A stretch of DNA of 64,000 nt from CALHVX01 sp039198065. GTDB taxonomy: Bacteria; Pseudomonadota; Gammaproteobacteria; Pseudomonadales; Azotimanducaceae. The position numbers and the translations under genes are program-made. Of this stretch, positions 43,237 through 51,830 are shown piece by piece. The stretch's first letter is position 1. Each line of letters begins with the position of its first letter. The notes below the pieces were generated by a model, which did no database searches, was not told the origin of the DNA, and was given only the letters and a program-made list of their open reading frames with translations. The stretch covers positions 1 through 64,000 of the forward strand of contig JBCCTU010000007.1 of the NCBI GenBank assembly GCA_039198065.1, given 5' to 3'.

Positions 43237-44255
43237 CACCGCAGCGTCTTCTTCACCTGTAACGCCGCAACAAATCGTTCCCAGGGGTCGCTGCGGTAGA
43301 TCATGGTGCGTCGGAGATAGAGTGGATCACCGTAGAAAGGGTTGCCGCCTCGATCGACCGACAGGCCTAGCGAATATCCCTGACTACCCACTTGGGCACG
43401 AACAGCAGGGGTTGTCGCCCCGAACGGGTACGCGTAGGCATAGATCGGTTCACGGCTGCCTCGTTGGAGCTTCTCGCGTGGTTCCATGATCTCGGCCATA
43501 AGCTCCGTTGCAGTAAATTCCGTTGTCGCGAGGTTGCGGTGAGTTTTTGCGTGGGCCTGAATTGAGATCAGCCCAGAGGCTCGCATCTCATCGATTTCTG
43601 CCCACGTTAGGCCCCCGTACGCCACGAAATCCGAGTAGATGAAGATTGTTGCCGGATAGTCGAATTCCTTGAGTATCGGGAAAGCGACGCGAAAAGCTGA
43701 GCGGTAGCCGTCATCGACGGTAATCACCACCGATTTCGCAGGTAAAGGCCGCCTGCCGTCCAGAAACTCAACCATCCATTGCAGTGGTATGACTACAAAC
43801 CCTTCGTCCTTTAGATATTGAAGCTGTCTGCGGAAAGTGGCAGTGGGAATCGCCATTTCCGTATCGATGTCGCCGAACCGGTGATAGCTCAGGATCGGAA
43901 CGGTCTGCACACCGTCGTCGTCGACCCCGACCGCATTCGTAAGTGATTTGGGGATAACGACCACATCCCCTTGATTTAACGAGGTGGTTTTGTTTTGCTC
44001 GGCTAAGAGCCAGGACATTCGGGAATCGCCGTAATACGCCTTAGCGATAGAAGAGAGAGTATCCCGCCTGCCCGCCTGCACTACCGTGACGTGAGCGTTT
44101 TCGCCCAGCACGGTAATGTCCGGGACGGGCACCGAAGATAAACTCTCCACGCTGGGCAAGTTCGGGCTGCCCGCACAAGCACCCAAGAGGATCACTGGGG
44201 TAAGAAACAGCCCCAGAATCAGCTGCTTAGTCGGAATCGATTCCTCCCAAAACAC
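43236..44255 (-). CDS. LysM-polysaccharide deacetylase lipoprotein
   Basis: This encodes up to 339 residues. The lipobox LGAC gives a lipid-anchored protein. A LysM-like domain (about 57-102, VVQAGRRDTLSSIAKAYYGD) is followed by a carbohydrate esterase family 4 domain (ILSYHRFGD, VVITVDDGYRSAF, HAKTHRNL, AYPFGATTP). CE4 enzymes remove N-acetyl groups from peptidoglycan or other polysaccharides with a zinc ion bound by the DD and HxxxH motifs. Placed among T6SS genes it may remodel the wall at the assembly site. The true start is uncertain: GGGAGGAA lies downstream of the GTG at 44255 and just before an ATT at 44237. Confidence 0.85.
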   Translation of the reverse strand: MFWEESIPTKQLILGLFLTPVILLGACAGSPNLPSVESLSSVPVPDITVLGENAHVTVVQAGRRDTLSSIAKAYYGDSRMSWLLAEQNKTTSLNQGDVVVIPKSLTNAVGVDDDGVQTVPILSYHRFGDIDTEMAIPTATFRRQLQYLKDEGFVVIPLQWMVEFLDGRRPLPAKSVVITVDDGYRSAFRVAFPILKEFDYPATIFIYSDFVAYGGLTWAEIDEMRASGLISIQAHAKTHRNLATTEFTATELMAEIMEPREKLQRGSREPIYAYAYPFGATTPAVRAQVGSQGYSLGLSVDRGGNPFYGDPLYLRRTMIYRSDPWERFVAALQVKKTLR

Positions 44256-44344
44256 GATCTGCGGTTTACCCTGGCGTTGGTTGAGGTCTGCCTGCGCATT
44301 CTCGATTGAATGCGAGCAGGCTACAAGGGCTGCGAGAGGCTGTT

Positions 44345-46942
44345 ATGGCTGGAACTGCCGATGCTGCTCGTCATCCGTCCGCATTGCCGTTCGGATACGA
44401 GTTAGGCGACTACAAAATTGGTGAGGTCCTCGGCATGGGTGGCTTTGCCATTACCTATGCGGCGCGCCATGTTCATCTCAAGGCCAAAAGTGTCGCTATC
44501 AAAGAATACCTTCCCTCCGAGTTCGCCCATCGCGACCAACAATCAAGCGTAACGCCCAACTCCAGGGCCGAGCAGGAGGTGTATGACTGGGGGCTACAAC
44601 GGTTCATAGAGGAAGCCAACATCCTCTACGACTTTAAAGACAAAAGCCATCCCAACATCGTCGCCGTAGAGAATGTCATCACCGAGAACTCCACGGCATA
44701 CATCGTCATGGATTGGGTGCCGGGAAGCACACTGTCTCAATGCATCAAAGACGGCCGCAAGTTTAGTGAGAAACAGCTTTACCAGCTGACGAACAAACTT
44801 CTGAACGCGCTCGAGTTTATTCATGGTCGTGACACCATTCACCGTGACATCTCGCCAAGCAACATCATTCTTACCCCGGATCACGAGCCCATTCTCATCG
44901 ACTTCGGTGCGGCCCGAGCGGATGTAAAAGACAAGCTGCCCCACTCGCAGCTCTTTAAACCCGGCTACGGTCCGATCGAGCAGGAAGCCGGCTCCGCGCA
45001 GGACCACAGGGCAGATATCTATTCCCTAGCCGCGACGCTTTATCACCTAACACTCGGCGTTAAGCCAATGCGCGCATCACAGCGTCAAATCAGCATCACC
45101 GAGAAAGGCCTCGACCCGCTTGGTTCTGCTCAGGAGTTAGGCAAGAAGTCCTACAGTCAACCGTTTCTGGCCGCAATTGATTCAGGATTGGCGGTGATGC
45201 GCGACAAGCGCCCAAGTTCCATCAAAGAGTGGCGGCGAATGTTCGACGCTGCACCGCCGCTCACCCGTCTGGAAAAGCTCACACAGCAATTCAATGCAGT
45301 CGGGAACGGCGTGCGGGAAACGCTTGCGAAAACCACCCAAGCGATGCGATTAGGCCTATTTGCAGGCAGCGGATTGCTCGCACTCGGCGCGCTTGCGTGG
45401 ACGCTAGCGCCCACCTACGAAGATCACATAGCGAATGCACAGGATGCGTTGCGAGGTGACGTTGCCGACGCCAAGGTGCGCGCCTCGGCCGTCAAAGCGT
45501 TCAACGCAGCCCTTGAGGATCGGCCCACCGATCCTTCAGCGACCGAGGGTGTAGAGGGAGTCAACAGCGTCGACCGGTTTCTCACGCTCGTTCAGGAAGG
45601 GAAAATCAGTGGCGCAGAAGCAGCGCTTTTGGATGCTGGAGCACGTCTTAAACAACATGGCGTTGCGGACGACCAGTTGGCCAGCCTAATGACTCAGCTT
45701 AACGTCTACCGTGCGTTGGTCGACACAAAGGCTGCGCTCGTTTCGTTCGATCTCGAAGCCGCCGAACAACGCATCGAGCGACTTGACGTCGCGAACACAC
45801 CCATAGTCCTGTCAGAAAATTTGACATCGGCGTTCTTGCTGCTGGAGGAGTTTGAAGAACACCTCGCCGACAACAACCTCGAACAGGCGCTACCTGCGCT
45901 TACCAACGCCGAGGGATTCATTGCGAACCTGGGCTTCGGCAACGGGCGTGTCGAACCCGCTCGCACAGAGTATTCAGACGCCGTCGAGCCGTGGGTAGAG
46001 AGTACATTCGCAACGGTTCGTGACAGCCTCACGGCGGCCCCCCTGGAAGAGGCCGCCATGAGCGAAGCCGCCGCTACGCTCAACCGGATAAGCCGCATCG
46101 ATCCAAGCGCTCAATTCCCGGACCAGGCGAGTCGTTTGGTCGTCGCGTTGGCCACAATTTTTCGGCACGCCAAAGAGAGCAACTACACCCTCATCGAGTA
46201 CGCACCCGTCATCGCGACCGCAAATCAGCTCGGTTTCGAAAGCACGTTTGAAAGCAACTTGCGTGCTGCCATCGCGCAGTATCAGATCCGCGACGCGGAA
46301 TACCCACCAGTTTTAGACGAGGTGCTGACTCGCGCGCTGCGCAACCTCGAGACACTGCCGTACAACCGAGAAACCCTAGACATATTGAAGGATGAGTTTA
46401 CCGGGGTGGATGCAACACGCGATCAACTGAACGAGCAAGACGCAGCAATTGCCAATCTAGCGTACGAAGCCATTGAAGCCCTGAGCTCGTCGCGCGAGCG
46501 AATAGACAACGACGACATGCGCGGTGCGCTGCGTGCGCTCTCCACTGCGCGGGATCAAGTGAAGCAAATGCCTGCCGCACCTGCGCGCCCATTCAACGCT
46601 GCCATCGACCAGCAGAACAAACGCATCGTTGAAGAAGTGACGATCAACAGGGAAATCGCTGCAGGATTGCGCGACATCAACGACAACCTAGGTCGCTCCG
46701 AACCTATTCGTACAGCGCTGACGCGTTTGCAGGCTCAGCTTGACAAGTATCCAGAACATTCCCGACTCGTCAGTTTACACACCGCCTTGGGTCACCTGCT
46801 GACCGCCGTGAATTCTGCGCATGCGTGCAACAGCGCCGATGTAAGCGTCAACATCGAGCGTTCGAGGCGTGCTTGGCACGAAGGCATGGACAACGATATC
46901 GTTGATAGTACCCGCCAGGCACTGCGCGGGATCGATTGCTAA
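44345..46942 (+). CDS. ppkA: Ser/Thr protein kinase of the T6SS switch (PpkA-like)
   Basis: This encodes 865 residues from the ATG at 44345 (GAGAGG upstream). The kinase domain (about 22-300) has the glycine loop GMGGFAITYA, catalytic Lys 53 (VAIKEYLP), HRDISPSN near 166 and DFGAA near 186. A membrane helix follows (about 336-356). The last 500 residues are helical, Glu/Ala-rich, and probably periplasmic. They replace the von Willebrand A domain of Pseudomonas PpkA. With TagH and PppA, this should phosphorylate the FHA protein and activate secretion. Confidence 0.85.
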   Translation: MAGTADAARHPSALPFGYELGDYKIGEVLGMGGFAITYAARHVHLKAKSVAIKEYLPSEFAHRDQQSSVTPNSRAEQEVYDWGLQRFIEEANILYDFKDKSHPNIVAVENVITENSTAYIVMDWVPGSTLSQCIKDGRKFSEKQLYQLTNKLLNALEFIHGRDTIHRDISPSNIILTPDHEPILIDFGAARADVKDKLPHSQLFKPGYGPIEQEAGSAQDHRADIYSLAATLYHLTLGVKPMRASQRQISITEKGLDPLGSAQELGKKSYSQPFLAAIDSGLAVMRDKRPSSIKEWRRMFDAAPPLTRLEKLTQQFNAVGNGVRETLAKTTQAMRLGLFAGSGLLALGALAWTLAPTYEDHIANAQDALRGDVADAKVRASAVKAFNAALEDRPTDPSATEGVEGVNSVDRFLTLVQEGKISGAEAALLDAGARLKQHGVADDQLASLMTQLNVYRALVDTKAALVSFDLEAAEQRIERLDVANTPIVLSENLTSAFLLLEEFEEHLADNNLEQALPALTNAEGFIANLGFGNGRVEPARTEYSDAVEPWVESTFATVRDSLTAAPLEEAAMSEAAATLNRISRIDPSAQFPDQASRLVVALATIFRHAKESNYTLIEYAPVIATANQLGFESTFESNLRAAIAQYQIRDAEYPPVLDEVLTRALRNLETLPYNRETLDILKDEFTGVDATRDQLNEQDAAIANLAYEAIEALSSSRERIDNDDMRGALRALSTARDQVKQMPAAPARPFNAAIDQQNKRIVEEVTINREIAAGLRDINDNLGRSEPIRTALTRLQAQLDKYPEHSRLVSLHTALGHLLTAVNSAHACNSADVSVNIERSRRAWHEGMDNDIVDSTRQALRGIDC

Positions 46943-47694
46943 CCGGAAGCCGACTTTAGCTCTTCCATGAACGGGTCGGCCAGGGACGGTAATTGTTCAA
47001 CGTCCACTAGCTCCTCAAAGTTGGGCTGGCCTGATAACGACGTCACCTTGGCAATCACGTCATCTTCAGGCCGAACGAGAGGAAGTTCACAGCCTATAAG
47101 CACCAGCGGTAAGCCAGGAATCCATTCCGTTTCTTGAATGGTGACCGGAAACCTGAGATCAGCCAACAGTTGCTGGAGAACTTCTGATGATTCTAACAGA
47201 CGCGCAATAGTCAACGCGTTGATCAGAAACTGTTTCGCACCGTCCTGACTTACGTCCTGGCGCAGAATGTCCTGCATAAAGTCCAACGCGGCATAGTCTG
47301 ACTGGTAGTGCAGAATCCACTGCACAGGTGAGCTTACGATAACGAGATCTTCTGTACCCGCAAGAGTGTGACGGTATTGCCAAGGAGACAGAACTAGGTT
47401 GCCGTTGATCGCAGGGAGCGGCGAACCCAACTTGGACTTAACACCGAGCGCACTTTTGGCGATGGACTCAAACTGTTGCGCGATGTGCTTGTAGTGTGCT
47501 TCTGCCCCCGCAACGCGGCCGTCGCTCGCACTCTGTAAGTATTCACCTAGTATCTTTCGTGGTGCGAACAGCGCCGGCAACGTATTCAGATAGCGCTCCA
47601 ACCTTGTGCGGAGGTGACGCGAGATTGACTGCGATACGCCGCGCAGTTCACTGACTTCATCTAGGCTCATGGATTTGACGATTGCAGCTGACAT
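46939..47694 (-). CDS. unknown cytoplasmic protein at the T6SS cluster edge
   Basis: This encodes 251 residues with no signal peptide or membrane segment. A helical N-terminal half (SQSISRHLRTRLERYLNTLPALFAPRKILGEYLQ) precedes an alpha/beta-looking part (NLVLSPWQYRHTLAGTEDLVIVSSPVQWILHYQ). It converges on the kinase gene with a four-base overlap. No family is recognised. Its place at the end of the cluster, and sequence quality unlike the decayed DNA beyond it, suggest that it belongs to the T6SS island. Confidence 0.6.
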   Translation of the reverse strand: MSAAIVKSMSLDEVSELRGVSQSISRHLRTRLERYLNTLPALFAPRKILGEYLQSASDGRVAGAEAHYKHIAQQFESIAKSALGVKSKLGSPLPAINGNLVLSPWQYRHTLAGTEDLVIVSSPVQWILHYQSDYAALDFMQDILRQDVSQDGAKQFLINALTIARLLESSEVLQQLLADLRFPVTIQETEWIPGLPLVLIGCELPLVRPEDDVIAKVTSLSGQPNFEELVDVEQLPSLADPFMEELKSASG

Positions 47695-49366
47695 CGCGTC
47701 CCCAGATCAGTTCCACAATCGTTATTGTATACGTAGAGCAGGGTGGCCAGCGAGCAACCAGATTCTCAAACAGTACTCGGTCAACACCGGGACACGTTCT
47801 GGGGTTCGGACTTCTATTACCCCGCTGGGATGAGCTATAGCGATTCCCGAGCCCGGGTCGACGGCACGCATTTTTTTGACAGCTAGGCCTTAAGTGGACT
47901 ATAGCCTAAGCGCTAACCCAAGTTGACAAGGCCGGTGGGTGCCTCCGCTTTTTCCCGGTTAGTTCCGCCTACAAAGCACCTGATGGGAAAAGAGAACCAA
48001 ACCAGTGACTGGGTTCGAGGACGGCTCGGAATGAACAAAGCTACGGCCGGCGGCGCCACTGTGTACATCCCACTTCCTTAGATGTCGACCATGACTATGC
48101 CGATCGCCTCGTTGTAGCGGCTTCCGTATCCACGAGCCAAGTCGCTGACTCCCGACCTCGACGCGCGTTATCCCAAGACATGAATCGGGCGCGGTTCCTG
48201 AGATCTAAAACACGTAACCATAAGACACAAGCAGCCTTCCAGGTATGCCGAAGTCTTCCATCCGAATGAGCGATATGCGGGTCGGCGTATCCCAATGGCC
48301 GGTCAGCGCGCAGAGCGTGCCGTCACCGGTTAAGTCCACGGCTATTTTGGGTTGGCAGCAATCGTTGAGGAGAATTCCTTAGACGGACCGCTGCGGGTGT
48401 GTACCCGGAACCGCCTGAAGTTTGTTCATGTCGTGAGACGGTTGCTCGTAAATTCTCGCTCGTGTCGTGTAATCGACGAAGCAACACCGTTGATACCGAG
48501 TAACCAACGAAACGAATTGGACTCTCAACGCAACCAACCACCAGGGTCCTGTCTCTGCCGGAAGTCTTGGCGTATCCGATCGCCTTGAGGGCTGCCCCTG
48601 GTTAGCAAATCGAAGTCTTTCAGCGTCCATGATGCTCCCAGGTGCGACGCCAGACACGAAACGTGCTCGGAGGAGATGTCTGACCGGGTCACTGGCGGGA
48701 TCGGATACGCAGGCACACATGACATGGTCCTAACGCGGGTCCACGTGCGCTGCAAATCGCAACGTGAACATGACCCGCATGCTGCTGGATTCGATCAGAC
48801 AGAAGCGACCTCACCGCAGATGCTGTTTGGTGTTTTAGGGGTGGCCGAGCTGAGTCAGGCATTGCCCGCAATTTCGTTAGCGTCAAAGACACCGGTCTTC
48901 TTCGCGCCCGTCAGCCTGTAGCTGTCGCCCTTCATACGCACCACATGTACGTGGTGCAAAGAGCACTCAATACGGAGCCGTCAGGGCGTAAAAGACCTAG
49001 TGCTCCTGTCGGGCCACGGAAGCCAGAAACAACAGCTTCTGCGCAGTCTTGTTGACTGCGCCAGAGGCGAACTTGAAGTCGTAGTCATCGACAACTTGAT
49101 CGCCAGCAACTCCAAGTGTTTGGCCAGCATCGACTGCGAACGAGTGGGGCGTTGCGCCTCGAGGTAGTCTTCATCGTATGCCTCACAACCACGAATTCGC
49201 TGGGTCTACTTTGGCCGCAATTAAACCCAATGAAATCAGATAGCTACGAGTCGAAACGATGCAAGTGAGGAACTACTTATGCGTCCTCAGGGCTAGCTCG
49301 GTTCGTGTCTGTTCTCATTTGCTGCGCCTCGGCAGTGGCGATTGGGTTCGAACCCCGCTTCGCGGG
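47695..49366. other. 1.7-kb stretch without an intact gene; decayed island-edge DNA
   Basis: No open frame of protein-like composition spans this interval. It contains an istB relic (48855-48974 and probably further to about 49150) and, next to the terminator, a tRNA T-arm-like motif (49344-49356) followed by a 5-bp hairpin. The remainder is frameshifted or random. Like 9098-10335 on the other side of the T6SS, it looks like debris from insertion and loss of mobile DNA. Confidence 0.55.
48855..48974 (-). pseudogene. C-terminal fragment of an IS21-type istB transposition gene
   Basis: A 39-residue frame on the minus strand reads LHHVHVVRMKGDSYRLTGAK and ends in a stop; HHxxVVxxxGDSYRL is the usual end of IstB ATPases. 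Farther upstream (about 48997-49150) a second frame reads DDYDFKFASGAVNKTAQKLL, resembling the segment before the IstB P-loop. The P-loop and the middle are missing and the frame is interrupted by stops, so the copy is dead. Confidence 0.5.
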
Positions 49367-49407
49367 CAAACAAAAACGCCGGGGCGTTGCCCCGGCGTTT
49401 TTGTTTG
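49367..49407. terminator. bidirectional intrinsic terminator after tRNA-Ser
   Basis: Two 19-base arms (49367-49385 and 49389-49407) are perfectly complementary around a GTT loop: a GC-rich stem (CGCCGGGGC) flanked by A- and T-runs. It works on both strands. It begins one base beyond the CCA of tRNA-Ser, so it ends the tRNA transcript and shields it from DNA on the left. Confidence 0.9.
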
Positions 49408-49408
49408 A

Positions 49409-49499
49409 TGGCGGAGAGAGAGGGATTCGAACCCTCGATAGGTGATTAACCTATACTCCCTTAGCAGGGGAGCGCCTTCAGCCACTCGGCCACCTCTCC
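49409..49499 (-). tRNA. tRNA-Ser(GCU)
   Basis: The minus strand gives a 91-base tRNA with a long variable arm as expected for Ser. The acceptor GGAGAGG pairs with the 3' CTCTCC, with discriminator G and an encoded CCA. The anticodon stem CTCCC/GGGAG carries loop CTGCTAA (anticodon GCT). The T-loop is TTCGAAT. In many gammaproteobacteria it directly follows csrA on the same strand, as here, and is followed in turn by tRNA-Arg(ACG). Confidence 0.95.
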
Positions 49500-49550
49500 G
49501 TGCGCGCAGCTTACCCTTTTAATCGATTTCCTTTCCAGAGCCGACCACTA

Positions 49551-49763
49551 TCAGGGCTGATTGTTCTTCGGCGTCAACTTTACGGCACCAGCATCGTCGA
49601 CCTCTTTCTGGATACGGTCGTAGATTTCTTCGCGGTGCACAGAGACGTTCTTTGGTGCGCTTACACCAAGACGAACCTGGTTGCCCTTAACACCCAGCAC
49701 GGTGACTTTGATCTCGTCACCGATCATCAGCGTTTCGCCAACCCGGCGCGTAAGTATCAGCAT
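49551..49763 (-). CDS. csrA: carbon storage regulator CsrA (RsmA)
   Basis: This encodes 70 residues. MLILTRRVGETLMIGDEI and the GVSAPKNVSVHREEIYDRIQ segment are diagnostic, including the RNA-contacting N-terminal strand and the VHREE motif. CsrA binds GGA motifs in mRNA leaders and controls carbon metabolism, motility and, in Pseudomonas, T6SS genes through RsmA. Its place between lysC and tRNA-Ser is the conserved gammaproteobacterial order. Confidence 0.97.
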   Translation of the reverse strand: MLILTRRVGETLMIGDEIKVTVLGVKGNQVRLGVSAPKNVSVHREEIYDRIQKEVDDAGAVKLTPKNNQP

Positions 49764-49931
49764 AAATAGGGGGCTCCAACGCTCCTTGAATAAAGACGCG
49801 ACGCGTTTCGAGTAGCTGCGCGCTCAAGGGACAACAGCGGCCTAAAAAACCCACTGAATATAGGGCTAATACCCAAGAAATGACAGTTTTTTGCCAACAT
49901 GCTTTGCAAATGGCTTAAACCGATACAGCAC

Positions 49932-51155
49932 CTACGCAGCACCTTCTTCGAGGTTGAAACCGCTGTGCAACGCTCGCACCGCTAGCTCCATATACTTTTC
50001 ATCTATCACTACCGAGATCTTGATTTCAGACGTAGAAATCATCTGGATGTTGATGCCTTCCGACGCGAGTACCTCGAATACTTTTGATGCCACCCCAGCG
50101 TGGGATCGCATACCCACACCCACGATCGACACTTTGGCAATCGCACTGTCGCCATTCAACTCCCGTGCGCCGAGCTCGTCCTGAACAATTTTTAGCAGGG
50201 TCATGGCCCGGTCGAAGTCGCCCCGGGTAACGGTGAAGGTAAAGTCCGTCAGCCCATCAGCCCCCGTGTTCTGCAGGATCATGTCAACTTGTATGTTGGC
50301 GGAACTGACGGGACCGAGAATACGAGACGCGACACCCGGTGTGTCTGGTACCCCAAGCATGGTGATTTTGGCTTCGTCTTTGCTGTGCGCAATACCTGAG
50401 ACCAGGGGCTCTTCCATACCTGCACTCTCCATCGTTATCAGCGTGCCTGGGCCCGGTTCAAAGGTCGAAACCACCCGCAGCGGAACCTGAAACTTGCCCG
50501 CGAACTCAACCGATCTCGGGTGCAGAACCTTTGAACCCAAGCTCGCAAGCTCGAGCATTTCTTCAAAAGTAACTGTATCCATACGGGCCGCGTTCGGCAC
50601 CACTCGAGGATCCGCGGTGTAGACACCGTCAACGTCCGTGCAGATCTGACACTCATCCACCTTTAACGCCGCTGCCACTGCAACCGCCGTCGTGTCCGAG
50701 CCGCCGCGGCCGAGCGTGGTTACCCGCCCCGACTCCGCAACGCCCTGAAAGCCAGCAATGATAGGCACCACGCGAGCACCGATTTCAGCACGAAGTAGGG
50801 AATCGTCGATGTGCTCAATGCGCGCCTTCTGGTGCGCCGAGTCCGTGCGAATAGGAATCTGATGGGCGAGCAAGGGACGCGCCTCCACGCCAAGCATACG
50901 CAGTGCCATGCTGAGCAGTGCGATACTGACCTGCTCGCCAGAGGCCAGCAGAACGTCCATGTCTTCCGGCGCCGGGGCATCGCTGATCGCTTCGCCGAGC
51001 GCCGTGAGTCGATTGGTTTCACCGCTCATTGCTGAGACGACTACAACCACTTGGTCACCGCCATCAAGTGACGCTTTGATCCGTTCAGCGACTCCCTGAA
51101 TTCGCTCGACGGAGCCGACACTGGTACCGCCGAACTTCTGCACCACGAGCGCCAT
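49932..51155 (-). CDS. lysC: aspartate kinase
   Basis: This encodes 407 residues, the usual length of monofunctional aspartokinase. The start has AGGAGGG in front. The kinase domain opens with LVVQKFGGTSVGSVERI, followed by GRGGSDTTAVAVAAAL. Two C-terminal ACT domains (about 265-400, ITMLGVPDTPGVA and VSIVGVGMRSHAGVA) bind the feedback inhibitors lysine and/or threonine. It phosphorylates aspartate, the first step to Lys, Met, Thr and diaminopimelate. alaS, commonly found just upstream, is absent. Confidence 0.97.
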   Translation of the reverse strand: MALVVQKFGGTSVGSVERIQGVAERIKASLDGGDQVVVVVSAMSGETNRLTALGEAISDAPAPEDMDVLLASGEQVSIALLSMALRMLGVEARPLLAHQIPIRTDSAHQKARIEHIDDSLLRAEIGARVVPIIAGFQGVAESGRVTTLGRGGSDTTAVAVAAALKVDECQICTDVDGVYTADPRVVPNAARMDTVTFEEMLELASLGSKVLHPRSVEFAGKFQVPLRVVSTFEPGPGTLITMESAGMEEPLVSGIAHSKDEAKITMLGVPDTPGVASRILGPVSSANIQVDMILQNTGADGLTDFTFTVTRGDFDRAMTLLKIVQDELGARELNGDSAIAKVSIVGVGMRSHAGVASKVFEVLASEGINIQMISTSEIKISVVIDEKYMELAVRALHSGFNLEEGAA

Positions 51156-51233
51156 GTCGGCACCCTCCTCTACTTCGCGTGGGGTAAAAAAGCGCGCCAG
51201 TATAGGGGGCGACTACGCGAAGGGTAACCCGGA

Positions 51234-51359
51234 GCCGCAGCTCCTTTACTCCCCACAGGTGCTTTGCACGCCGCAGGCGCTCTAGTCGCCGCAGGCGCTT
51301 TACTCGCCGCAGGCGCTTTACTCGCCGCGGGCGCTTTACTCGCCGCGGGCGCTGTCTTG
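51234..51359. repeat. seven tandem 18-bp repeats across the recX stop codon
   Basis: Seven units of 18 bases (consensus GCCGCAGGCGCTTTACTC on the plus strand) fill 51234-51359 with increasing divergence away from recX. On the minus strand the period equals six codons in the recX frame. Five of the seven units carry an in-frame stop, TAA in four and TAG in one. The first stop is the recX stop at 51338-51336. This is a small minisatellite formed by repeated copying of the gene's last codons. Confidence 0.9.
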
Positions 51360-51830
51360 GCCGGGGGTACGAAGGACGCGATGGATCACGTCCGCTGAGA
51401 AGCCGCGGCCAGCAAGGAAGCGACCGGCGCGGGCGTAGTCTTCCCGGCGGTAACTGGGAAACCGCTTCTCGAAGGCCGCTCTGGCGAGCTCGAGGCCTTG
51501 CTCGCTTATCTCAGCCACCGCGTGGTCGATGAGTGCCTTGGCGCATCCCCGTTGCCGAAGCTCGGCCTCAATTCGAGCCGGGCCTTGCCCCCGAAGCTGC
51601 CGGCTTCGAACGAAGGATTCAACGAAACGCTCATCGGACTGGTACCCATCAGCGACCAGCCGACCAAGCGCTGCGTCGAGGGTCGCGTCATCGGCACGTC
51701 CAGAGAGCTTTCGATGCAGCTCCCAGCGGGAATACTCGCGGCGACCGAGTAGTCTCAGAGCCGCTGAATACAGCTCGGCCTCCGTCGCGCGCTCGCCGTC
51801 GGACGATCTCTGTCCTAACCTAGAGCGCAT
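51336..51830 (-). CDS. recX: RecA regulator RecX
   Basis: This encodes 164 residues, standard length. The three-helix repeat pattern typical of RecX is visible (AALRLLGRREYSRWELHRKL, LVADGYQSDERFVESFVRSR, YARAGRFLAGRGFSADVI). RecX inhibits RecA filament extension. Its start overlaps the end of recA by 11 bases, so expression follows recA and the SOS response. The C-terminal codons fall in a tandem 18-bp repeat. Confidence 0.95.
   Translation of the reverse strand: MRSRLGQRSSDGERATEAELYSAALRLLGRREYSRWELHRKLSGRADDATLDAALGRLVADGYQSDERFVESFVRSRQLRGQGPARIEAELRQRGCAKALIDHAVAEISEQGLELARAAFEKRFPSYRREDYARAGRFLAGRGFSADVIHRVLRTPGQDSARGE

Noticed and set aside
51234..51359. Regular repeats as a possible CRISPR array
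   Set aside because: The units are 18 bases, directly tandem without spacers, and continue the recX frame; no cas genes are near.
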